Of a stretch of 64,000 nt of DNA, positions 35,401 to 47,200 are shown one piece after another. The notes beneath the pieces were generated by a model, which saw only the letters and a list, made by a program, of their open reading frames with translations, had not been told where the DNA came from and did no database searches. Source of the stretch: Mesotaenium endlicherianum (lineage: Eukaryota; Streptophyta; Zygnematophyceae; Zygnematales; Mesotaeniaceae); NCBI GenBank assembly GCA_009602735.1, contig WELA01003606.1:1-64000 (forward strand). Reading direction: 5' to 3'. The stretch's first letter is position 1, and the number at the start of each line of letters is the position of its first letter. The position numbers and the translations under genes are program-made.

Positions 35401-38400
35401 GGAGAGTGAAGATGAGGACTCTGAGTATGAACGACTCAAACAGAAAAAAACCTCCAAGTCCAAGGGGAAAGACGTGGATTCAGGTGAGCAAACAGTAACC
35501 TGGCTTCAAGTGGGAATATACTAGTCATACTTAGTATGGTATAGTTCTATATGGTATGTGCCTGTCTGTATTCAATACAACGAGGCCGTCCTTTTTCGCC
35601 CACTATGAAATGGTGAGGCATCTCTATGGAGTGGACTGGCTGTGGGTACTACTCTGTATTTACGTTTCATCTCAGGCTTCCCGCTGGGCTATCTTTAATT
35701 TGATAATATTTGATGGGTCTAGTTTCCTTGCCTCAAACGGAGGGGGAAGACACGAGTGAAATCTTAGTGATGTGAATGAAATTGCTTGCTTGTGTGTATG
35801 AAGGCCGCCACAAAAACTATGCGAAAGCGAAGGGCCGATCTAAAGCTGCTCGAGATCAGGACATATCTGGGGGAGAAGGTGACGTGGTCTCAGAACACAA
35901 CGAGCAAGGGAAGGAGGGATTGAAAGTTGGTGAGGTAGTGGGCAAGGAATCGAAGCAGCAGAGCAGGCTCCCTGATGAGAACAAGGAGGAGGATCTTCGT
36001 AAGAAACTTACGAAAGGAAGAAGCCGCAGGGCTGAGGATGGAGAAGAGGATGTCAAAAAGTCTGAAGCTGAGATAGTTGGGACAAGGGAAGAAGGTGACG
36101 AGCTCATGAGTCATGAAGCTCGAGAACTGCAGGAAGAAGAAGAGCATGTTTTGCGGGTGGGACAGGTTGCAGGTTTAGCTTCAGAGGAGGAGGTGGCACC
36201 CGTGATGAATCGTGCTGCTCTGAGGTCTAGACTTGTGGACACAAGAGATGAAGATGAGGAAGAGGTGGATTATGGGGAAGAAGAGGAGGAAGCTGAGCCT
36301 GTCCCCAGGGAGAGAGGCGACAAAGATGCGGGTAGAGATGCCAAGAGGGTCTCAAGGACAGGGTACAGTCAGGGAATAGAGAGGGACGTCGAGCCAGCAG
36401 CAGCAGCAGCATCATTGTCACCTGAGCCTGCAGTTGCAAATGGTGCAGGCGACGACTCAGTGGCACGTGGCAGGGACAGAGAGGAGCAAGGACTCCAGAT
36501 TGAGGCTGATGATCTGGTGGGGGAGCAGGACCGGTTGTATGCTGAGGCAGTTGCTGCTTCTGCCGGTACTGCTGCTGATAAAGCTGGAGGCAGCAGGGCT
36601 AGAGACACGGACAATGACAATGATAATGGTGGTCTTCAAGCCTCCGCACAGCTGAAGAGGTAAACATTCAGTTTTTGTTTTTCTAAAATGCCGCCATTCA
36701 ATGTCATCCGGCTTGTGTGTGTAGACTTTAGGCTTAGGCGTGAGATCTACTTCACGGAAACCAATAGGAATTGCAGATAGTGCAACCAGTATTCCAGGCC
36801 ACTAACCTGGAAGCAAATGAAACAGCGTTGGTGACTTGTTGGTTGCACGGTGCCTTATCTCGAATGTGCCTCTGCACAAAGACCCTCCCCTGAGGCACTG
36901 CCTAGATATGGAAACTGTGTCAAAATCGTTGACCTGGTTTTCTGCGTGCGGTTGCAGCAGAGGAACGGAGGATGATGCAGAGCCCAAGCGCATCCGTAGA
37001 GGAAGGGGGTTCAGCCAGCAATACTCTTTTGTGAGGCGCTACAGGACCCCATCCCCTGAGGATGAGGGACGTGATACATTCCCCACCCATCAGGCTGAGA
37101 GGACAGCAAGCTACAGAGACGGAGGAAGATATGGGTACAACAATAACAACCACAACAACAGGAGGTAGTGCCCCACACGTCACTCTTTCTCACCCTGGTG
37201 TGGGCAAACACTTGAGACGAGGAATGCAGTTTCTTATAGAGACAGACCTCTGGATGTGGTGCACCTTATGGGTTCTTACGGTGTACGTCAATCATCAAGC
37301 AAAATCTTGTTAACAAAATATATCATGGAAACACGTGTTCCTGCATGTTGTATGTACAATTGTCTGCACCCTGTGCGAGGGGGAGCCTCCCTCTCTGTGT
37401 CCCTGGGTGCGGCTCACATATATGATCTGTGAAAGGGTTTGATTCTTTCTGTGTTCAGTTTTTACCTGATAGGAAGGACTCCTTAGGGTGCTTGGGTGAT
37501 GAGCTCGAGTGCAAGGCTTTGCCTTGCATAAAGAAGATCATTCGGGGGGACTCTCCAAATCAAAGTGGCAGAAATGTGAGGGAGGGTGTGTGAGGTTGCA
37601 TGTGCGGGGTCAGAAGTGGCTGCCAAGGCCCAACCTGTGTTGCCCAGATGCTCTTTGTGCGAAATTGAGAAGGTGTTACGTAAGTCGACGTCATGTCTGT
37701 GTTGCTGAATTGAACATGGATGACCTGCCACCTGCAGGTGGTCTGTGAGATCAGAGTTTGCAGGCCCTCTCGTATGATCACAATAGGAAAGTTGTTGGTT
37801 TTATGGTTTGCAATTGTTTATCTGTACTTCGAGACGTATCGTCCACAGTTGGCTGAAACGTGTGCTCTTTCAAGCATGTGCACCCCTTACACTTGGGCAT
37901 GATTATCTGTTTTGATGTTTCAAAGAGATTTTATCCACCTCGGTATTTTGCAGGTACAGTGGAGGTTATGGCGGGGGTGCTGTGAGCACCAGAGGAGGGG
38001 GAGGATACGATGCTTATAGGAGAGAGAGGGAGAGAGGCGGCGATGAACGAAGTCAGTACAGCCCTCCGGCGCACCGAGGAGGCTACAGGCGCAGTAGCCC
38101 GCAGAGGTGTACATCTCTTGCCTCATCATTAGCATATACGCATGCATTGGTGATCCTTAGCAAAAATAAAGAGCAGAGTCGCTGCTCTCAGGTGTTCCGT
38201 TGCTTCTCACCCTACTAAACTTGAAGTGAACTGAATTAGCTTGAGGCTTATAATTGCAGAGGGAATAGCTTTTGTATGGGCAAGCAACAGTTACTCCTTT
38301 GCTTCGTCGTGCTCAAGCTCGCTGACCTGTAGTCTCTCATGCTTTGAACTGTTCTTGCTTTTGGCAGGTACAAAAGCCCCAGTCCCAAGGATGAGCGCAA

Positions 38401-38731
38401 GCGGCGTCGCTTTGAGAGCCCCTCTCGGCATGACGCCAAGTACAGCAGGGACAGAAACGATGATTCAAGGAGGGACAGGGACTGGGACAAAGGAAGAGAG
38501 AATGATCGCTCAGGTACGCGTATGTCTGTTCGGGGGAGGTTGGGGTCAAGAGCTGACAACGATAATGACCGCAACAGAGATGGAGAGGAGCTGGCTAGCC
38601 CAAAGGACCAGCGGGAAGGCAGGGGGAGTGGTGGAAAACGTCTCCGCAGTGAGAAGGACGAGGACAGTGACAGAGACGAGGGGGAATCACCACCAAAGGG
38701 GAGGGGGTTGGTGTCCTATAGCGAGATGTAG
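32498..38731 (+). CDS. CYP95: Cyclophilin-RS splicing-associated prolyl isomerase (12 exons, 896 aa)
   Basis: Exons: 32498-32578, 32704-32758, 32943-33031, 33319-33343, 33621-33659, 34088-34205, 34620-35219, 35377-35483, 35804-36659, 36961-37164, 37954-38106, 38368-38731 (2691 nt, phases close). Residues about 8-175 are a cyclophilin domain: catalytic FHRVI (Arg67), FMAQGGDF and SQFFI. His133 stands at the position of the cyclophilin A Trp121 that contacts cyclosporin, as in SR cyclophilins. The remaining ~720 residues are low-complexity: Lys/Ser/Asp/Glu runs, a long acidic stretch (exon 9), and Arg/Ser/Gly-rich blocks ([31 protein letters not shown]). The layout matches plant CYP63/CYP95, nuclear-speckle proteins that bind SR splicing factors. 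Which of the two it is cannot be said. Two acceptors are NAGNAG tandems (exons 8 and 10). Confidence 0.93.
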
Positions 38732-39747
38732 AATGGGAATCCTCCAGTTGCATGCGGCTGCGGCTGCATAGATCTAGCTGGCTAGTGCACGCCTTAGGTT
38801 GTTGCAGGCATGGGAAGCAGTTGTGCAATCCAATTGAATAGACGTTTATCAATCAATCTTTATATCTGATGCCTTAATTACTTAGAGTCAGTTCTTTGGC
38901 CAACCAAGGAGGTACCTACAATTTTCAGAGCAAGGGAGTGTGAAACCCAAGTGCCACTCCCCTGCTTCACGAAGTCATGTCGTATTCCTCTGTTTGTTGC
39001 AACAGGTTTATCATTTACCGTTTTTAAGGTATATCAATGCAGTTCGTCAATGCTTTCATCAAGACTCTCTTTAATGGGTATGTATGTAGGCAAGCAGACA
39101 AGGATAGTTGATATGCAATAGGGAAAATCTGTTGTGAAAGAGCTGGTTTGTTGGTCTGGCGCGGTGAAAGATGTGAGCACCCTTTCACATTGGCGGCAGA
39201 AATTGTTGCTGTTTATCGATCAGAAGCTGTCCATCACCTCCTACACCTTGCAATGTATGTGTCGAGCCTTTTATGTACTTCGAGAGCAGCAGCATTACTC
39301 TTATCTGCCCACACGCATCAGCGTTTATGTTGATAGAATGTGCTAGGTGACAACCTTCAGCTGACTTTTGCAAGTGTGTATACCTTATATTTACCTTCTA
39401 TGCTTCAAGAGTTGTTGAAATAGATATGATCCCACCAATTAATGTCAATGGACCTCAAGAAAGAAGCTTGAATATGTTCGCATGTCGTATATTGATATCC
39501 AGTTGAATGTTGAAAAGCACCTAGCATGATTTTTAGATCATTGGACAGGCTTCAGGACATGCACAGCGTAAACACATTCAACAATTTTGAAACTTACTAT
39601 TGCAGGTTTGCGACATTTCATGTCGCAAACCAAGGTTTGACAAGTGTTCTAATTTCATCGATTTCACACGTGTTGTGTTTCATCGACAAACGAGACCCTC
39701 GTAAAGGCTTCTCTTTGCAAAGATTGCAGCAGGAAGGTAGCTGCTAC

Positions 39748-39785
39748 ACCCACCCACCCACCCACCCTCCCACGCACACACACAC
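39748..39785. repeat. (CCCA)n/(CA)n simple repeat bordering the assembly gap
   Basis: Runs of ccca pass into ca and then into N at 39786, so the gap probably reflects an unresolved simple repeat. Confidence 0.85.
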
Positions 39786-40828
39786 NNNNNNNNNNNNNNN
39801 NNNNNNNNNNNNNNNNNNNNNNNNNNNNNNNNNNNNNNNNNNNNNNNNNNNNNNNNNNNNNNNNNNNNNNNNNNNNNNNNNNNNNNNNNNNNNNNNNNNN
39901 NNNNNNNNNNNNNNNNNNNNNNNNNNNNNNNNNNNNNNNNNNNNNNNNNNNNNNNNNNNNNNNNNNNNNNNNNNNNNNNNNNNNNNNNNNNNNNNNNNNN
40001 NNNNNNNNNNNNNNNNNNNNNNNNNNNNNNNNNNNNNNNNNNNNNNNNNNNNNNNNNNNNNNNNNNNNNNNNNNNNNNNNNNNNNNNNNNNNNNNNNNNN
40101 NNNNNNNNNNNNNNNNNNNNNNNNNNNNNNNNNNNNNNNNNNNNNNNNNNNNNNNNNNNNNNNNNNNNNNNNNNNNNNNNNNNNNNNNNNNNNNNNNNNN
40201 NNNNNNNNNNNNNNNNNNNNNNNNNNNNNNNNNNNNNNNNNNNNNNNNNNNNNNNNNNNNNNNNNNNNNNNNNNNNNNNNNNNNNNNNNNNNNNNNNNNN
40301 NNNNNNNNNNNNNNNNNNNNNNNNNNNNNNNNNNNNNNNNNNNNNNNNNNNNNNNNNNNNNNNNNNNNNNNNNNNNNNNNNNNNNNNNNNNNNNNNNNNN
40401 NNNNNNNNNNNNNNNNNNNNNNNNNNNNNNNNNNNNNNNNNNNNNNNNNNNNNNNNNNNNNNNNNNNNNNNNNNNNNNNNNNNNNNNNNNNNNNNNNNNN
40501 NNNNNTCCCACCCCCCCCTTTAACCCTCCACTCCACTGGGAGGTGCACGAGGCAGGCAACGAAGCTTGTGCCAGTGCCAGTCTTAGCCATGCACAATAGT
40601 GTTTTTGATTTTGTTAGTGTTTTTTGCAGTATGTGAATGCCTATTGGCATTAACCAGCGGCAGCGATTTGACGAACAACCTCAACACAGCAAGAGTGCAG
40701 TTGCCGATTAAGCGTGTTTTTAGGAGTTTGAATATAGTTGTCTTAAGTTAAAAACGTACTGAGAGTATACTCGTAGCAGCGTGTTGGAAAGGACTAAACA
40801 AAAACAGATGATGCGCAAATTGTAGCAT

Positions 40829-40904
40829 ACTACTACTCCTACTATTTTTTTTTGAATCAACTTCTTTATTTTGAATTCAGGCAATTTGAACACAAATTGT
40901 CAAA
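40829..40904 (-). repeat. 75-bp dispersed repeat, gene-flank copy
   Basis: The reverse complement aligns with 59876-59950: shared tttgacaatttgtgttcaa, then an A-rich run, ending ggagtagtagt. It lies 0.4 kb beyond the cellulose synthase stop codon. Confidence 0.75.
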
Positions 40905-41271
40905 CCAAGTATTTGACAGAAGCTAAACTTGAATAAGAATTCTTCTCTTTGGTGCCGCTGATTCAAAGGATCAGCTGAGGTGCCACTCTCAAAGTAACAA
41001 ATGATAGTGTTTGTAAGAAGATTGTGTTTCTGACTCCACTTCTAGAGTCCTATAATGAAAATAGCCCAAATTACAACCAAATTTGATGTCCTACCAACCA
41101 TATTATATATGCATCTACTACATTGAATCAACAAAGACTCTTGAGGACCGAAGATTTTCTTCTCAATGACATGCTGTATGCAAAGTTCAGCTTCAGAACT
41201 CTCCCAAGACTTCCCCTTCTATTTGTGCACCATCTCGTCATACTCCCAGGTTCCTTCTTTTCCAAGAAGAC

Positions 41272-44200
41272 TCAAACACCAGTCTTGGACCAAAGGAGTG
41301 ACAACATGACCGCTATGAGTAGAGCCCAAACGATGACGATTGTTGGCGTGCGCTGGCTGCGCCCCATCAGGCCCTGCAAGGAAGCAAATAGGGGTGGATG
41401 AAAATTCCTAGTATAATTAGTATTTGCTCTCATGGGATGTGCCTATATTGGTGGCAGAGACAAGCTTATTGTAACATGCACATAAGCACCCCCTCACATT
41501 AACCTTAAGAAAATGATTGGTCACATCTACGTGCAGGCGGCAGCTGAACACATGCCTCTGACAAGAAGCACGAATGTCAAGTGGAAGCTATTTGAGGTCT
41601 CCCTCGTAGGTAGCAGTATACGAGTTACCTTGAAGAAGGGGTACAGGTGCAGGAGCACCCACACAGAAAAGAAGATCTGCCCCAGCAGTTGTCCTGCGCA
41701 AACACAACGTTCAAATAATCAGAAACACACAACACAAACACACACACACACACACACACACGTGCGCGTATCCGCGCGCAGGCACATACGCGTGTACGCA
41801 GGCACATACCCGTGCGTGCAGATGCAATGAACTGTTTGTGGACGCTCGTTCTTGAAGGATAAAGATAGGTGCCTTTCCCTAAGCCTTCTCTTGGAGGGTA
41901 AACACGGGCAAGAGGCGAAGCACTAAGAAATGCAATCCCAAACGCAAATAGTGACCGCAGATGGAACGCCTTACTTGGAACTGTAACTATTATGCGCATA
42001 TACTCTTAGCAGCAGGATGCAAAGAAATGAGTAGGGAGTCGGCGGTCTGACCAACTTGAGTGGAGCTGGAGTTAATGGCATGCGCCACGCCCGTGAGAAT
42101 GGCGAGGCAGTTGACGAGGATGATGGTGATGGGCACCAGGAACAGCCACGTCCACTGTGCCCCCCCTTCCCTCTCACCGAGCGGCCCTCATCAGCGAGTG
42201 CAGTGGAGCGCCGGCAGATACCGGACTGCCCCTCTCTATGAGGGCCATGCCCCCGCCAGGGGCTAAAGGTTGGCCTGCCCACATGGCTCAGGGGAGTTCA
42301 CACTCTTTATGCATGTGTATCGCCCCGTTACTTGCCGCACCTCTCAGCGATATTGACGAATGGGCTGGTCAAATGCAAGCCCGTAATGTCATCATGAAGA
42401 ATCAGCGGTCAATGAGAGGGGTGGAAGATACAAGCAGCCACGTGAAAATGACAAAGGTGCATATGGTAGAAAGCCGTCCTTTGAATGCTTCCTGATTTCC
42501 AGACTAAGCTAAAAGGGGAGGGGAGGAGGTCGGGGGAAGGCAGCCAGAGCAAGGCAGAGGGGGGAAGGGGGAAAGGGGGGCAGACTGACGCGGATGGTAT
42601 AAAGCTCGCTCATACTGTCCTCGTCATCCGAGCCCTTGGCTGTGAGCGTGAAGTGCACGTCCAGCCCGCCCGCCACTTTCAGAAGGCCCTGCCACCCACA
42701 CCCATCACCAGCACCAGCACCAGCACCATCACCACAACAAAGAGGAGGCCTCCTCTCTCGTGTCTGTCAGCCTGTCTTGTACGTGCATGCATTCTCCAAC
42801 CAAGTCCAAGGTCAGCACAGTGCCAGACTTCGGCACACAAGCAGACTCTAATGTGCCATGACATGTGGCAGGAGCACCAAGCCAGTGGCCTTGCTACTCC
42901 AAATGAAATGGCATCAACTTTAGCGTGTCATTGCTGCAAATTTTGGTCACGTTTGTAGTGGAGCAGGGGAGAGTAGGCAGGGGACCTCCCTCAGGTGTGT
43001 TCTTCTGCGTACGAGCCCAGTCAAGGCCAGCGCAGTCCAGGTGCACCAGAGGGGCACACGAGCAGAGCAAGCACATGCATGAACCTACAGTGCACAGGCA
43101 CGCACGCACGCACCTGGAGGACAGCAGCCAGATGCGAAGAGGTGCCTCCAATGACCCAGAACTGCTCGTTCCTCCACCACTCCTCCAGCGTTATGCCTGT
43201 TGTTGTCGTTCCCCCGCCCCCCCCGGTCCGTATATATGTACACGAGCAGAGCAGCTTTCTTTGCTGAAGTATGCAGAGAGGAAGAGTATTTCAACAGCTT
43301 CTCCTTCTTTAAGCATAGCATGCATGAGACACCATGCGATTGATGGATAAATAGAATGTGGCGACAACCTCAGCATCTATGCAAGTGCAGCTGACGCAAA
43401 CTCAAAAAAGGCAACAGCAACTGTGAAATAAAGGACAAAACAGAATGAATTTAGGCAGAGCAATGAAAGAATTGAGCTGAAAAGGGAGGATGAAAGAGCG
43501 TGATGGAGGGGGATGGGCACCAACCACTCCAGCGAATCTCAAGCAATGCCGTCGCAAAGATGGTCAGAAACAGCGCCATGAAGTACAGCAGCGTGTACGC
43601 CGTTATCTGCGCAGACCCGGCACACACACACACACGCACACACACACACACACACACGCGCGCGCGCGCGAGGGACGAGACGTGAGCACACCATGGAAAA
43701 GCATCGACGGGCTCCTTGGCTATAAGCCCTACCTTGTTTGGTCATTCAAATGTTGCCCACAGAAAAAGTACATGAGCTGATGAACGAGTTACTATAGCCG
43801 CATGTTCAGGATAAAGCATATGAGGCGTTGATCTGAGACGTCACACACACGCATACAAAAACACACACATGCACACACACCCATGTGAACACGTAGGCAC
43901 TCAGACAATGACACGTACCGTCTTGACAATGAACTGATTGGTGAAGAGACAGATGGCGGGCAGGAAGCAGTACACCAGAAGCGCAATCGACGTGAAGGGG
44001 TAGATGCACGTGTTGATGTACCTGCACCCATGCAACATGTGACACACACCCGCTCTTTGCTCATCGTCTGAGGGATGCCGGCGGGATAGCACCCAGTAGG
44101 TGCCATTTGCGTGGGTGCGTAAAAAGACATAGACCACACTCTTGTGAACGTTGTGTTTGTGTAGGGGTGCATCACCCTCAGGGTAAGCAAAAGACAAGAC

Positions 44201-47200
44201 ATCTTCCATTACCTTGCTGAAGGCCAGGTCAGACAGACTCCGCAATTACAGGCTGAGGGGCTCTGATGAAGAGAGAGAAAAGCTGAATAGGCAAGTTAAG
44301 ACGTCAGGCGCAACTGAGGGGAAAGTTGGAGGGCAGAGAGAGTCAGAGAGGCGAGAGAGGCAGGTGCTTACGCGAGGCGCTGCACAAACTTGAGATTGGT
44401 GCAGCAGTCGCTCCACAGCGGGTTGTACCCGGAGAAGAAGATCTCCACCGACCCCGTGGCCCACCTGCTCAGCCACAGCAGGCAGGGCCCACAAGTTATG
44501 ATGCACTGGTGAAAGTAGCCCCTCTTCCTCCTCCCTGGAGAAACATCAAGCGGAAAATGAAAGGCCCGTCCATTCACAACACAAAGCAATTCACTCCTAG
44601 TCATGACAGGCAGCTGACACCGCTTCCAGGCTCTTGGCTACCTTCAGGTACAGGTCAGCACAACCAGCACAATGATGCTATGCCCCAGCCAGGCTGCCCA
44701 AGTGATGCTCAGGGCTTCACCCCATACCCGCCTCATCACGGGTGGCTGGTGACTGATCTGACTAACCTGAGGACCTGGGCAAGGCGATCTGTCAAGTTGA
44801 TGGGCGCCGAGCCCTGCTGGATGAGAGTGCACAGCACAGCACGGCACAGCACACGCGCTACTTAGGCAGGCACGCGGGTAAGTTGTACCTGGGAGCCCTC
44901 ATGGGAGGCTGGGCGGGGGATATGTCACTCTGCTGCAAAATCAGGGCTACTCAAAATGGAGAGAGCAGGAAGTCTTCCATGGGCCCAACTCCACACCTTC
45001 TTTGACTTACTTGCAATAGGAAGAGGAAGGGGGAGCCAAGGCCAGCAGATGGCGCGAGTAATGAAAAAATAGAAAGGCCAGATTTCATCCCATGACGCTC
45101 AAGCAATTTAGACAGAAGATATTGAGAATGAGGGCAAACGCACTAAGCACTCTACCCAGTCCCATGCTTGCCAAATTCTAATACACTGCATGAGTGTGGT
45201 AAGAGTGGATGATAAAGGAGGACTGTCAAATTAGATGACTCAACAGAGAGATTCGGGTTCCGGCCACGAAGGAGCGTCACAGTAATTCTTCCAGGACCTG
45301 GAGGAGGCTCGATAATAGGCAGCTTCATTCTCTCTCTGGGCCCCACGGGCAACAACGGGCAGCAGCAGCAGCAGCAGTAGCAGCAGCAGTAGCAGCAGCA
45401 AATTGCAGGAGAGAGAAGTGGGGAGGGGATGGGTAGAGGGTGCTACTTTGAAGGCCGGGCGCTTGGGCATGCAGTAGACGGAGCGCCAGCCGCGTGTGTG
45501 CATGATGTAGCCCGTCACTATGTCCTCCGTCACCGACCCGTACACCCACCCGCACTGTCCTCCCCCGTCCGCCCACGACGCAGCCACCTCACCATCACCT
45601 CAGTCATGCAGGGGCAGGGATAACCACGTAAACTACCGGCCAGCCTGCCTGCCAGAGAAATGCAGCGTGCAATTATCTCCTTCACCGAGGCTGGCGCAGG
45701 CGGGACAGAGCTCAGAGGCAGTACCAACAGAGAACCAGAAGGCCTCCAGCTGCCTGCTTGCGCTCTCAGTTGGTCCGTCGGTGCAAGCAGGCGGCCAAAG
45801 GTGCGCCAACCTTGATCACCAGATGCACGAGCAACCACTACAGTGAATTTTCCCGTGTGCAAAGATCTGCAAGCTGATTGTGAGAGGGGGGCCCTTTATC
45901 ATACATACATTTCCAGCCATACTTTGTCACTTCACATGAGCTCCACGGATCAGACCCATATGATTAGGACAAAATCTGCAAGAATCTCTACAAAGGAGGA
46001 GGGGTCTAACGCATCCAGCAGTGCACGCCATCATCAGCATCATCATCGTCGTGGCTTACGCTCTTGCCCCAGTCGGAGTTGTCCTCGTATCCGCAGGAGA
46101 TGACCAGGATGGCGTCACTCAGCACCTCCCGTGGATCTTCTGACACCTGTCCAGCACAGAAGAAAGTGAACGTGGTTAGCGCTCGAGTAGGTCCCCGCAG
46201 GTGCAGGTGCAGGTGCACATGTGACAAGACATTACAAGAAACAGCACACTACTCAGTGAGCAGCCACGTGGCATGAATGTTAGGATGGCCAGGCCTATGT
46301 CGAAGTCAGCGTACTTCCCTCCATGGGACCTAGGGGTATGAGCATGAGCGTTGAGGACGTGAGGCGGAAAGAAGAAAGAAAAGGAGGTGGAGAGCCATGG
46401 CGAGTGGGAAGGGGAGGTGCCGATGGAAGAGAAGCAAAGGAGAGAGGACAGTCGAAGGAGAAGACTGACTGACCATGGAGCCACCGCGGCTATTAAACGT
46501 GCTAAGAATGAAGTTGTGGCACATGCCAAAGTGCTTGATGTGCACTTTCGTCACCTCCCGCGCTGCCAGCAAGCCCTCCTCCGCATCTGCTCTCACGCAC
46601 ACAAACATGAAGCGGACACTCATTCAGCGTCGTTGACTGTCGTCCTGTCCAGTTCTAAAGACTGGAACACAAACTGGCACTAAGAAACGCGCCCGCTTCA
46701 CAGTTGTTGCCATGGTCGTACTCTCTTCGGCCCAAAACCTTCGGCCCGAAACCAGGGAGCAACAACTTGATGGTCCACTAATACAATGGGCAAACAATGC
46801 AGCTGAAGAAATAGAACTCAGAAAGAACCACGGCACAGATGATCGATTCTGCTCATGATGTACTTTCTTGGTACACCTTCTGCCGCCCATTTCCAGCGGA
46901 GCCTGAGGATGACCCAGTGCAAGAGTGTGAACATCAGTCGATTACCGCCGGGCATTATGGTGTCATCAAGTGAAGCAGCAGCCGACTCCGACGCGGCATC
47001 GCCAGCGGCAGCAGCAGCTGTAGGATACGGCTCAGGGGCGGTCTGCTGGCGCCGGTGCTTCTTGCCGCCCTCCTTACTCTTGCTCTTCTTGGGGCCGCCC
47101 AGCCAGGTGGGGCAGCAGCAGCTTCTATTGTGCGCTTTTGTGACAGGCGGGGGGTCGAATCCGTACAATGCCTGCACCAGCAGTCACCCAAGCGTATCAA

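Larger units (their letters stand above)
38732..41271. other. Convergent intergenic region with assembly gap
   Basis: 2.5 kb between the cyclophilin-RS stop and the cellulose synthase stop. It holds both 3' UTRs, a 720-base N run (39786-40505) preceded by a (CCCA)n/(CA)n simple repeat, and a short dispersed repeat at 40829-40904. No gene was found. Frames spanning the Ns are artefacts. Confidence 0.7.

Noticed and set aside
39526-40650. Open frames of 271-357 codons on both strands
   Set aside because: They consist mostly of N bases; no real coding content.
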